The notes under the pieces were generated by a model. It made no database searches. It was not told the DNA's origin and saw only the letters and a program-made list of their open reading frames with translations. From Polaribacter ponticola (GTDB lineage Bacteria; Bacteroidota; Bacteroidia; Flavobacteriales; Flavobacteriaceae): DNA of 64,000 bases. Made by a program: the position numbers and the translations under genes. Within the stretch, counting starts at the first letter, position 1, and every line of letters begins with the position of its first letter. The stretch is from NCBI RefSeq assembly GCF_026191475.2, contig NZ_JAOSLC020000002.1, positions 62,001-126,000 of the forward strand, read 5' to 3'. This document shows positions 57,012 to 64,000 of this stretch, one piece after another.

Positions 57012-57797
57012 TTATTTTTTTATGAATTTCTGGCTACCAATTTTATTTTCTGACAAAACTTTTAAAACATAAATACCCGTAGATAGGTTATTTACATTTA
57101 TTTCATCATCATTTCTAGTAATTTTTTTAGATAAAGCTAACCTCCCAACATAATCATAGAATTCTACTGTTGCATTATCTGTACCAGAAGGCAACTGAAT
57201 TGTAAGTTTCTCTGAAGATGGGTTAGGATACATTTCAAAATTTAATCGTTTTGCCTCAGAAATACCTAATACGTTAATATTAGAAGAAGTAGTTGTTACT
57301 ACCTCATCACCTCCAGTTCCAGAACCATTACCAGCAAGTGCGGCAACATAGAACTTTATAGCACCAACATCTGTACTTGGAGCTTTCCAGTTAAAATTCC
57401 AAGATTTTTTACTGTTACCTGCAGTTGTATGTGTAACGTGAGTACCACCATTTTTTAATTGATTATCTGTACCATCTGCAATAAAGGTTCCTATTTTAGA
57501 ACCATCGCTAACTTTCTCTGCTGTAATTTGAAAACCATGTCTAGAATTTGAAGAACTAGATACATCAACTTGTAAACCATAAGTTGTTCCTAATTCATAA
57601 CCTGTATTTGGCACCTCTGTTTGAAGTGAAACAGAAGTATTAAAGTTACCTCCAGAATGGCATTGTGTACATGTAGTATTACTATCTCCTGGTGATCCAG
57701 AATATCCTCCATCTCTTCCGCCAGAAAGAGACATTAAAAAAAGAGCTGAAACAGGAATTAATAATAAAAATGATCTAAAAAAGTAGTTTTTTTTCAT
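57012..57797 (-). CDS. T9SS-secreted protein with CTQCH heme motif (choice-of-anchor V type)
   Basis: A 261-residue exported protein: signal peptide (residues 1-25), then CTQCH at residues 43-47, a covalent heme-attachment motif. A beta-sandwich follows (HGFQITAEKVSDGSKIGTF, KSWNFNWKAPSTDVGAIKFYVAAL), matching the choice-of-anchor V type. The C-terminus (about 188-261) is a type A sorting domain of type IX secretion: FEMYPNPSSEKLTIQLP, YVLKVLSENKIGSQKFIKK. It is thus a cell-surface or secreted monoheme candidate. The TTTTTTCC box is upstream. Confidence 0.87.
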   Translation of the reverse strand: MKKNYFFRSFLLLIPVSALFLMSLSGGRDGGYSGSPGDSNTTCTQCHSGGNFNTSVSLQTEVPNTGYELGTTYGLQVDVSSSSNSRHGFQITAEKVSDGSKIGTFIADGTDNQLKNGGTHVTHTTAGNSKKSWNFNWKAPSTDVGAIKFYVAALAGNGSGTGGDEVVTTTSSNINVLGISEAKRLNFEMYPNPSSEKLTIQLPSGTDNATVEFYDYVGRLALSKKITRNDDEINVNNLSTGIYVLKVLSENKIGSQKFIKK

Positions 57798-57940
57798 GTT
57801 AGTTAATATTTAATTTTATTTTTTTCTTAGTAATAATATCATTATACTTAGTGAATTGTTAATTTCTTAAAAAGAATGATTTATATTTTGAATTCTATTG
57901 TAAATAAAACAAAAACAACACTTTAATGCAATAAAATAAA

Positions 57941-57979
57941 TATAAAAGGGAAAAAACACACCTTAAAAAGGAAAAAAAT
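57941..57979 (-). promoter_or_regulatory. Candidate LytTR-type binding site (T9SS heme-protein gene)
   Basis: In the direction of the target gene: TTTTTTTCC, TTTTTAA, then a second TTTTTTCCC. The two CC steps are 21 bp apart. Located about 150 bp upstream of the start at 57797. Same pattern as 62098-62135 and 63313-63352. Confidence 0.6.
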
Positions 57980-58027
57980 CAGTTGAAAACCTACTATGTA
58001 AAAACTATTTTTAAGAAAAAAGAATCG

Positions 58028-58035
58028 TATTTTTG
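58028..58035 (+). promoter_or_regulatory. TAnnTTTG -7 box directly before the acyl-CoA thioesterase gene
   Basis: TATTTTTG ends 4 bp before ATG 58040; a leaderless transcript is likely. Confidence 0.5.
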
Positions 58036-58039
58036 ATTT

Positions 58040-58603
58040 ATGACAGAAATAAATAAAAAGTACAAGCATATAAAAGAATCTCAATTAACAATTACCGAAT
58101 TAATGCTACCATCGCACTCCAACTTTAGTGGAAAAATACATGGTGGTCATATTTTAAATCTAATGAATCAAATAGCTTTTGCTTGTGCTTCTAAACATTC
58201 TGGAAATTATTGTGTAACAGCTTCTGTAAATAAAGTAGATTTTTTAAACCCTATTGAAGTTGGTGAGTTACTTACTTTAAAAGCTTCTATAAATTACACT
58301 GGTAGAACTTCTATGGTTGTTGGTTTACGTGTAGAATCGGAAAACATAAGAACTGGAAAAACCAAACATTGTAACTCTTCTTACTTTACTATGGTTGCTA
58401 AAAATGAAGAGGGAAAAAGCACGCCTATTCCTGGTATAATTTTAACTTCTAAAGCTGAAATTAGACGTTATGCTAGAAGTATTAAAAGGCAAGAAGAAGG
58501 TAGAAACAGAACTTCTAGATTTAGTAGTAAAATTTTTAAAATTAATGATTACTTACATTTATTTGAAAATAGTAATTCTAAAATTGAATTAAACGAAAAA
58601 TAA
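58040..58603 (+). CDS. Acyl-CoA thioesterase (hotdog fold, BFIT/YciA-like)
   Basis: A 187-residue hotdog thioesterase hydrolysing acyl-CoA. SQLTITELMLPSHSNFSGKIHGGHILNLMNQIAFACAS is the standard YciA-type core with the active-site Asn/Asp region; KVDFLNPIEVGELLTLKASI and GRTSMVVGLRVE are also conserved. The last ~45 residues are a basic extension. Substrate chain length unknown. Divergent from the T9SS heme-motif gene. Confidence 0.9.
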   Translation: MTEINKKYKHIKESQLTITELMLPSHSNFSGKIHGGHILNLMNQIAFACASKHSGNYCVTASVNKVDFLNPIEVGELLTLKASINYTGRTSMVVGLRVESENIRTGKTKHCNSSYFTMVAKNEEGKSTPIPGIILTSKAEIRRYARSIKRQEEGRNRTSRFSSKIFKINDYLHLFENSNSKIELNEK

Positions 58604-58703
58604 ACAAAACCTATTTCACCTTTTAAAATGCATTTTGTTTTCTCCTTATTTTATTGTAAATTAGCTAAGTAAGAAATATTTATCACTATTAAAATCATCC
58701 CCC

Positions 58704-59119
58704 ATGAACAAAACTATCAATACTTCAAGTGTTAATTGGCTAGAAGATGCTTTAAAAGAGTACTCTTTAAAAAATGAATTTACTTTAATTGATGACAAAA
58801 AATTTAAAATAAGAGAAAGAGATTTAAAATCTGCAGTAAGCCTTATTAAAGCCTCAAAAGCCAAAGGAGGAAAATCTACCAAACAAATTACAAAAGCATT
58901 AGTTAGTTTAGGATTAAGCAGTGCTGGAATTTATGTTATTATATTAGCTATTGCAGACCCAGAACCAACAACTAAACTAAGTTTACTTCTAGTTGGTGGA
59001 ATTATACTCGCTATTTCTGGAGGATATGGAACACTTAGAGCATTAAGAATTAAGTTTAGAGTAAGAAAAAAAGAGAAACAGATGGTGTTTTCCATGTTAA
59101 ACCTGTTGCTAATTATTAA
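58704..59119 (+). CDS. Hypothetical membrane protein, 3' end probably frameshifted
   Basis: About 138-142 residues: a soluble N-terminus (SSVNWLEDALKEYSLKN), then two membrane helices (about 70-90 and 95-115), then a basic tail. As read, the frame runs to 59132. Adding one A to the A7 run at 59066-59072 instead ends the protein at 59119 with RETDGVFHVKPVANY, which looks more natural. I do not recognise the family. Alone on this strand between the thioesterase and the next gene. Confidence 0.6.
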
Positions 59120-59221
59120 TTATTTGCTCTAAATAGGACAGTCATAACAGTCTAAATAATTAAAAATAAGATATAGAAAAGCTAAACAAACTGCCTTGAT
59201 AACCAAACGAAAGCAAGAGGT

Positions 59222-59649
59222 TTATCCAACTTTTCTAAAATCTTCTTTTTCTAAAAAGTATTTAGAAATTGTTTTTGGAGGGGATATTGTTTTCCAAGAA
59301 CTGTAATCAAACCAAAAAGTTCTCTTGTAATTGTTGTACACAATTCATTCTCTTGATTATAAAAATGAATGACTACATTCATTTTATTATTTGTAAACAA
59401 GATATTTTTAAATTCTAACTCAACTAAAAAAGATTGTGTAAACAATAATGGTTTGTATTGAGTTATTTTATCATTCTTTTTTTGCAAACCTACTTTTAAA
59501 GTATTCATTTTTAATTTTGTAAATCCTTTAACAAATAAAAATGTTTCTAGTAATTTTGACGAATAATGTAAATAAGCTGCATTTTGCATTACCATAAAAT
59601 CATTTACATCATTACCTTTAACTGTATAATTTCTTTGAAACATTTGCAT
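59222..59649 (-). CDS. Small hotdog-fold thioesterase, frameshifted near its end
   Basis: About 142 residues: a single-domain 4HBT protein (FQRNYTVKGNDVNDFMVMQNAAYLHYSSKLLETFL). As read the protein ends LNTF at 59251. One extra A in the A5 run at 59314-59318 (plus strand) gives LFWFDYSSWKTISPPKTISK and a stop at 59222-59224, which fits the usual end of this family (W.DY..W). Likely an acyl-CoA thioesterase. The gene lies alone on the minus strand. Confidence 0.75.
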
Positions 59650-59707
59650 AGTTTTAAGATAAATTAGGAAAAAATTTAATTATATTTTTTTTAATGATAC
59701 TAAATTG

Positions 59708-59762
59708 AAAGCAGATTACTGATTAATTTTGATCATGAGTCAACTCCTCAATAATCTGCTTT
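59708..59762. other. Hairpin between the small thioesterase and the DUF5777 operon
   Basis: AAAGCAGATTA (59708-59718) pairs perfectly with TAATCTGCTTT (59752-59762), with further pairing inside. There is no clear T run in either direction, so this may be an RNA structure or operon-end element rather than a simple terminator. Confidence 0.5.
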
Positions 59763-59799
59763 AGGTATTTCTTTCTTTTATTTTTCTATAAATTGGATA

Positions 59800-60668
59800 C
59801 TAAAAAGTTCTTGATATATTAAATCCAAGATGAATATCTCCACCAAAGAAATTATCAGTAGTTTCTGTAATAAAACTTTTTTCGATCATAGTTATTGCAT
59901 TCGATAAAATTAATTGAAATACATGTCCGCCTGTTTCAATATCTACACCAAAAGCTAAAGAATTTCTAGCGTTAATTGATTTAGACTCATCAAAAGCATA
60001 ATAATACTCGCTATTAAAAGATACTCTTTTGCTTAACTTTATACGGCTCCCAAAACCTAAAGCAAAAATATCATGTGGATCAGCTTCAATTTTTACTGTG
60101 TTTCGATGAATATAAGTTGGTGTAATTTGATATGAAAAAGACTGACTTACTTTTCTGGCAATTAAAACCTGCCCAACATAAGTTAAACTTTCTGCAAAAG
60201 TTCTTTTATCTGCTGGGTCATAATCTTTAATAGTTTTTAGTGCAACACTTCCAAAAAGAGAAACCGCAAAAGGAAATGATTGATTTCCTTTTTTTGTTTT
60301 AACCAACTATATTTTAAAAAACTATCATAAGTTTTATCAAAACTACTTCTTCCAAAACCTATTGTTAAATTATCATTTAAACCATATTCTAAAGCAAAAC
60401 GTATGTTTGATTGATCCAATCCAAAAAGTTCATCAAAACCTAAATTTACTCTTCCGAATCTATGAGAAATAACAAACTCTAATTCTTTTTCTTTTCTGTT
60501 TTCTATAGAATGACCGTTTAATATTCTTGTTCCTTTAAAGGTTGAAGTAACAATGTTTTCTTTTCCGTTTTTTGGCGTTTCAGTATCTAAAACATCTAGT
60601 AAATCATCTTGTGAAAATGAATAAATAGATATTGAAAACAGAAGAATGGTTAGTAATCTTTTTTTCAT
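59800..60668 (-). CDS. DUF5777 family beta-barrel protein, frameshifted
   Basis: About 289 residues: signal peptide (1-19, ending FSQ), then strands of a DUF5777 outer-membrane barrel (RILNGHSIENRKEKELEFVI, FGLDQSNIRFALEYGL, GFGSRIKLSKRVSFNSEYYY) and a C-terminal Phe (ISRTF). The two frames join at the T7 run 60289-60295; one extra base restores WLKQKKGNQSFPFAVSLFG. Last gene of the operon with YceI, OB-fold and monoheme lipoprotein, 4 bp after yceI. The ligand or transport role is unknown. Confidence 0.87.
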
Positions 60669-60672
60669 AATA

Positions 60673-61218
60673 TTATTTCTTATATGTTGTATGGTTAAAT
60701 TTAAAACTTACTTTTATTTTTTTTGCAATGTTTTTTGCTACTACTGCAGGAATTTTAATATTAAAATTATCTACTTCAATTATAAAATCTCCATCAACTA
60801 AAATTGCATCTTTTATTTTTTTGAAATTTGCATTTATAATTACCTCCTTCTTTACACCATGTAAAGATAAAACACCTTTTACTTGAGTATTTGTTGCAGT
60901 TTCTTTTATGTCATCAAACCCCAATATACTTCCTTTAAATGTAGCCTTTGGAAACTTATCTGACTCAACATAGTTTTCATTAAAATGTTCTTGCATTAAT
61001 GCCTTTTTAAACATAAATGATTTCATTAAAATAGAAATTGCCATTTTACCAGATGATGCATCAATAATACTTAACACTTGATTATTTTCTGCAGTAATAT
61101 CTTCCATTGGCGCTTTAGAGTAAAAAGTAATTGCTCCTTTTTTTGTTAGATATCTTTCTTGACTATTTACTACTGTTGTTATAAAAAAACAACAAATAAA
61201 TGTTATAACTAATTTCAT
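60673..61218 (-). CDS. YceI-family exported protein
   Basis: A 181-residue YceI: signal peptide (1-19), then the lipocalin-like barrel with KKGAITFYSKAPMEDITAEN, MQEHFNENYVESDKFPKATF and GVLSLHGVKKEVIINANF. YceI proteins bind isoprenoids such as quinones or polyprenyl chains in the periplasm. Paralogous to the protein at 63833 (NNQVLSI and GxIxFxS... blocks shared). Third gene of the monoheme-OB-YceI-DUF5777 operon. Confidence 0.9.
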   Translation of the reverse strand: MKLVITFICCFFITTVVNSQERYLTKKGAITFYSKAPMEDITAENNQVLSIIDASSGKMAISILMKSFMFKKALMQEHFNENYVESDKFPKATFKGSILGFDDIKETATNTQVKGVLSLHGVKKEVIINANFKKIKDAILVDGDFIIEVDNFNIKIPAVVAKNIAKKIKVSFKFNHTTYKK

Positions 61219-61232
61219 AATTGATAATTTTA

Positions 61233-61649
61233 TTAATTAATAATTTCACATTTTACCAGAACAACATCCATTAAGTATCCTGTACAAATTCCTTTTACAC
61301 TCACAACATCTCCTTCTTTTATAGCATTTACATTTTTTGAAGCAACTTCAGATAAGTGGCATAAAACGCTTCCGAATTCATCATTCGTTTTTAGAGTAAT
61401 TATTCCTTTTCCGTTTTCAATTTCTCTTTTAGAAATAACACCTTTAACTTCAATAATTTTTTCTAGATATTTAGTATTCGCAGCATTTTCATCCGAAGTA
61501 AAATCGTTTACTATTTTATTGGCTGTAAGTATAATATTCGCAGATGAATTTGCTACATTTATATGTGGCTTATTATACATTTTATAAGCTAACAAAACAG
61601 TAGTTAAACCCAAAATTAAAACGATAAAGAATATTTTTTTCTTGTTCAT
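61233..61649 (-). CDS. Exported OB-fold protein (tRNA_anti-like family)
   Basis: A 138-residue protein with an N-terminal membrane anchor or uncleaved signal (residues about 5-22) and an OB fold of the tRNA_anti-like type (KYLEKIIEVKGVISKREIENG, GSVLCHLSE, GDVVSVKGICTGYLMDVVLVKC). Exported OB folds usually bind ligands other than nucleic acid. Paralogue of 63403 (shared KGICxGxLxDVxLxxC motif). Followed by yceI 14 bp later. Confidence 0.85.
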   Translation of the reverse strand: MNKKKIFFIVLILGLTTVLLAYKMYNKPHINVANSSANIILTANKIVNDFTSDENAANTKYLEKIIEVKGVISKREIENGKGIITLKTNDEFGSVLCHLSEVASKNVNAIKEGDVVSVKGICTGYLMDVVLVKCEIIN

Positions 61650-61660
61650 TATTTCTAGTT

Positions 61661-62029
61661 TTAATTGTTTATAGCTCCATTATCTACCCAGCATTTAATT
61701 GTTGCAATTTCATCATTAGTTAAACTACCACCAAGTGGCATTCTTCTACTTTCTATTGCAGAAAGCACCGAACTTGAGTTAGAACTTACCCCATTATACG
61801 AATCTAAATTAGGAAACTGACCACCACTTGTACTATGACATTGAGTGCAATTATTATCTATAATTACTTTTACATTTGAAGAAAATGTAATTGATTCACA
61901 AGGATCTATGTTTTCTGGATCTTCTCCTTCTTCATCTATAGGTTGTTCTACATTAGTTAAACACGAAGTAAAAAGAAAAGTTGCTAAAAATACTAAGTAA
62001 AGATTTCTAATTTTTAATATTCCATTCAT
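61661..62029 (-). CDS. Monoheme c-type cytochrome-like lipoprotein
   Basis: A 122-residue lipoprotein: signal peptide with lipobox TSC (Cys23), acidic linker, then NNCTQCHST with covalent heme motif C61xxCH65 and a candidate axial Met97 in RRMPLGG. A second Cys pair is absent. The layout fits a small class I-like cytochrome c on the periplasmic face or outer membrane. First gene of a four-gene operon, and its heme motif is identical to that of the T9SS protein at 57012 (CTQCHS). Confidence 0.87.
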   Translation of the reverse strand: MNGILKIRNLYLVFLATFLFTSCLTNVEQPIDEEGEDPENIDPCESITFSSNVKVIIDNNCTQCHSTSGGQFPNLDSYNGVSSNSSSVLSAIESRRMPLGGSLTNDEIATIKCWVDNGAINN

Positions 62030-62097
62030 AATAGTTAGTTTTAAATTTCTTCTGTAAAGTAACTAAAATATAAGAAGTTATAAAGTATGAACCTTTA

Positions 62098-62135
62098 TGA
62101 AAGGGAAATAAAAATGGTTAAAAAGGAAAAAAAGA
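62098..62135 (-). promoter_or_regulatory. Candidate LytTR-type binding site (monoheme operon)
   Basis: In gene direction: CTTTTTTTCC, TTTTTAA, then TATTTCCC followed by TTTCATAAAG; the two CC steps are 21 bp apart. About 75 bp upstream of the start at 62029. The TTTCATAAAG extension is shared with the 63313 site. Confidence 0.65.
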
Positions 62136-62177
62136 GTTAAAAAGTAAGCACATTTAAGAAATAAAAGGTGTCTTTTA

Positions 62178-63263
62178 CTATAAGTTTAACCATTGTTTAA
62201 ATTCGGCAGCCTTATTTTTGCTAATTATGATTTCGTCTGAAGTTTTAGATTGCAATAAAATTTTTAATTGACTATTACCGTATTTAATAATTTTATCTAT
62301 AGCAGAAATACTAATAATAAATTGCCTGTTTGCTCTAAAAAATAACGTAGCATTTAAATGTGTAAAAATATCATCTAAACTCATGTTAGAAGTAGATTTT
62401 CTTCCATCAAAACAAATTACATAAGTAATAGTGTTTTCTGTATAAACATAAGCAATATCTGCAATAGAAATTGGCACCAACTCATTTCTTATATAAGTAA
62501 GAATTCTTGTTTTTTCTATTTCTAAAGGCTCTTCTATGACTTCTTCTAAACTTGTATCTGCAATTCTTTCTTTATAAGAAACCAAATCTGTATTTAATTT
62601 AGATAGGTTTAAAACTTCAGAAGCTAAAGTTGTATTTTTTAACTCTAATTGCTTTTCATAAGAACTTCCAATTATTCTAACTGCCACAAAAGATAATACA
62701 ATTACTAAAACACCCATAATTGAAAAAATTAAATAAAAATTCCCTTTTAAAGTATTCATTTGAGATGTAATACCACTAATATTTACATTGGCTGCAACAA
62801 TTAAATCTGTTTTTTTTATTGGAGAAATATGAATTATTTCAGAAAGATCTGGATTACTTTCATCCATTAATAATTCATACAAATCATCTGAGTTAATTTT
62901 TTCTTTTAATGATGATAATAAAGTTTCATTAGAGTTTACTTGCTGACCTACTTTTGTTTTATCTGGATGACAAACCTCTCTCCCGCTCCAATTAAATACA
63001 CTTATAAACCAAGTATTTGAATTAGAATTTTCAATAATATTCTGAATATTAATAACAACATCTTCTTTGTTAATACCAGAAGAAATCTGAAAATCGATAA
63101 ACCTAGCAACTTCATTAGCCTCTCTTTTACTAGATTCAACTTGAACTTCTATTAATTGATTAGCACTTACTTTTATAAAGTATTGAGATGCAATTAAAGC
63201 AATTAAAAGAAAAATTGCTGCAATAGATAAAAAAGTTAAAAAATAAAGTTTGTCTTTTTTCAT
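62178..63263 (-). CDS. Membrane-bound Cache-LytTR transcriptional regulator
   Basis: A 361-residue one-component regulator. TM1 (about 7-27), an extracytoplasmic single Cache-like sensor (about 30-165; ANEVARFIDFQI, TWFISVFNWSGREVCHPDKTKVGQ), TM2 (about 174-194), a coiled-coil linker, then a C-terminal LytTR DNA-binding domain (about 250-361; TRILTYIRNELVPISIADIAYVYTEN, FFRANRQFIISISAI). There is no kinase or receiver domain, so ligand sensing and DNA binding are in one protein. It lies between the two OB/YceI units and near matching TTTTTTCC boxes, so it is the likely regulator of this cluster. Confidence 0.88.
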   Translation of the reverse strand: MKKDKLYFLTFLSIAAIFLLIALIASQYFIKVSANQLIEVQVESSKREANEVARFIDFQISSGINKEDVVINIQNIIENSNSNTWFISVFNWSGREVCHPDKTKVGQQVNSNETLLSSLKEKINSDDLYELLMDESNPDLSEIIHISPIKKTDLIVAANVNISGITSQMNTLKGNFYLIFSIMGVLVIVLSFVAVRIIGSSYEKQLELKNTTLASEVLNLSKLNTDLVSYKERIADTSLEEVIEEPLEIEKTRILTYIRNELVPISIADIAYVYTENTITYVICFDGRKSTSNMSLDDIFTHLNATLFFRANRQFIISISAIDKIIKYGNSQLKILLQSKTSDEIIISKNKAAEFKQWLNL

Positions 63264-63312
63264 AAGGAAATATAAAGTTGAAATATACTACTATTCTTTT
63301 CTTATTAATAAT

Positions 63313-63352
63313 TATTTTTTCCTCTTTAAACTTATTTTTTCCTTTTCATAAA
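63313..63352 (+). promoter_or_regulatory. Candidate LytTR-type binding site (second OB/YceI operon)
   Basis: TATTTTTTCC, TCTTTAA, then TATTTTTTCC and TTTTCATAAAG. The CC steps are 20 bp apart. It lies 50-60 bp before ATG 63403 and in the gap shared with the divergent regulator gene, so it could also control the regulator itself. Confidence 0.65.
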
Positions 63353-63402
63353 GATTTATAAGCTTAAAAAAAGTAAATTTCATTTTCTTTGAATAATTAT
63401 TT

Positions 63403-63840
63403 ATGAAAAGCAAAAACAAATTATTTTTAACCTTTATTCTACTTTTACTATTAGTAAATGGATATTATTATATTGTTCCATTATTTATTTCATCCGATAA
63501 AAATTTAGAACATGAAATTGCAGAAATGGTTTTAACTTCTAATGACTTAGTAAAATCTTATAACAAAGACGAAAAAAAATCCAATGCTCTATATGCTGGT
63601 AAAATTATAGAGATTACAGGTTTTGTAGAAAAGGTTTCTTTTTTAAATAATAGAAATACTATTATTTTAAAAAGTAATACCGAAAACTTTGGTGTAATAT
63701 GCGATGTTCATCCTAATGATTTTGAAAATTTAAAAGAACTAAAAGAAAATCAAAAAATACGTGTAAAAGGAATTTGTAAAGGTTTTTTAAAAGACGTAAT
63801 TTTACTAAACTGCTCAATTGATCTAAAACCGAATGAATAA
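63403..63840 (+). CDS. Exported OB-fold protein (tRNA_anti-like), paralogue of 61233
   Basis: A 145-residue protein with a hydrophobic N-terminal segment (about residues 5-22) and a tRNA_anti-like OB fold: ALYAGKIIEITGFVEKVS, NTIILKSNTENFGVIC and QKIRVKGICKGFLKDVILLNC. It shares the C-terminal KGICxGxLxDVxLxxC block and overall layout with the OB protein at 61233, so the pair arose by duplication. It overlaps the downstream yceI-like start by 8 bp. Confidence 0.85.
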   Translation: MKSKNKLFLTFILLLLLVNGYYYIVPLFISSDKNLEHEIAEMVLTSNDLVKSYNKDEKKSNALYAGKIIEITGFVEKVSFLNNRNTIILKSNTENFGVICDVHPNDFENLKELKENQKIRVKGICKGFLKDVILLNCSIDLKPNE

Positions 63841-64000
63841 ATTTTTACCACTCATTTTTTTATTAATAACTTTTGCCGATTTTAATCTTAAACAGCAACA
63901 ATTTATTGCAAGACAAGGCCAAATTTCTTTTTTCTCTTATACCTCTGTAGAGAATATAGAAGCTAAAAACAACCAAGTTCTTAGTATTCTAGATTTAGAA
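63833..64000 (+). CDS. YceI-family exported protein, cut by the window end
   Basis: The ATG at 63833 overlaps the OB gene. The visible 56 residues hold a signal peptide (about 1-16) and the YceI opening ARQGQISFFSYTSVENIEAKN, with NNQVLSILDLE, parallel to the YceI at 60673. The rest lies beyond the window. Confidence 0.82.
   Translation, partial: MNKFLPLIFLLITFADFNLKQQQFIARQGQISFFSYTSVENIEAKNNQVLSILDLE

Overview
The window is low-GC (roughly 30% by eye), gene-dense chromosomal DNA from a member of the Bacteroidota, most likely a marine Flavobacteriaceae of the Polaribacter/Tenacibaculum type. Evidence: promoters of the TTTG / TAnnTTTG class, several TTG starts and little sign of Shine-Dalgarno sites, a type IX secretion C-terminal domain, bacillithiol synthesis (bshC), family-restricted proteins (DUF4295, DUF5606, DUF4199, DUF5777, GlmU-like), and the Bacteroidota arrangement rpmB-rpmG-DUF4295-ftsY. 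The genus is inference.

Layout. 1-9.9 kb: DUF1573 lipoprotein (cut by the window edge), LysM protein, a membrane protein, a 160-bp inverted-repeat element, rlmF-bshC, an exported M14 peptidase, a small outer-membrane barrel, a Dph6-like PP-loop enzyme and rimO. 10-22 kb: ftsY, DUF4295, rpmG, rpmB, cinA, a fumarylacetoacetase-like hydrolase, purU, menB, a pseudo-esterase, an S1 protein, menD, a transaldolase-like enzyme, a lipoprotein, an SDR and the SRP RNA gene. 22.5-42.8 kb: DUF4199, a GT2, phosphohexomutase, ABC exporter, pyruvate carboxylase, tRNA CCA-type nucleotidyltransferase, GxxExxY, tsaC-like, three glycosyltransferases (including a GT11 fucosyltransferase), dapD, ruvX, def, mazG and a four-gene operon ending in a PAP2 phosphatase and a GNAT-like protein. 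42.8-48.3 kb: a self-contained TetR-ABC-HlyD-TolC exporter operon with its own promoter/operator, possibly acquired. 48.4-57 kb: lon, a lipoprotein, ttcA, an ECF sigma / anti-sigma-like / DUF4097 / DUF2807 operon and a GlmU-like protein.

The most interesting part is 57-64 kb. A membrane-bound Cache-LytTR regulator sits between two copies of an exported OB-fold + YceI gene pair. One pair is in an operon with a monoheme lipoprotein and a DUF5777 beta-barrel. A nearby gene makes a second CTQCH heme-motif protein routed through type IX secretion. Upstream of all three target units (57012-57797, the 59800-62029 operon, and 63403 onward) is the same tandem TTTTTTCC box repeated with a 20-21 bp period, the geometry expected for LytTR-domain binding. 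I read this as one undescribed regulon: an envelope sensor controlling exported heme, isoprenoid-binding and barrel proteins.

A second global observation concerns reading frames. At least ten, and probably twelve, genes (including the normally essential ftsY, plus ruvX and mazG) are broken by indels, nearly all consistent with one missing base in an A or T run, most often A7/T7 where A8/T8 would restore the protein. This looks mainly like homopolymer error in the assembly, although slippage or phase variation is possible for individual genes. I annotate these as full-length genes with the frameshift position stated. No tRNA, rRNA, IS element or CRISPR array was seen.
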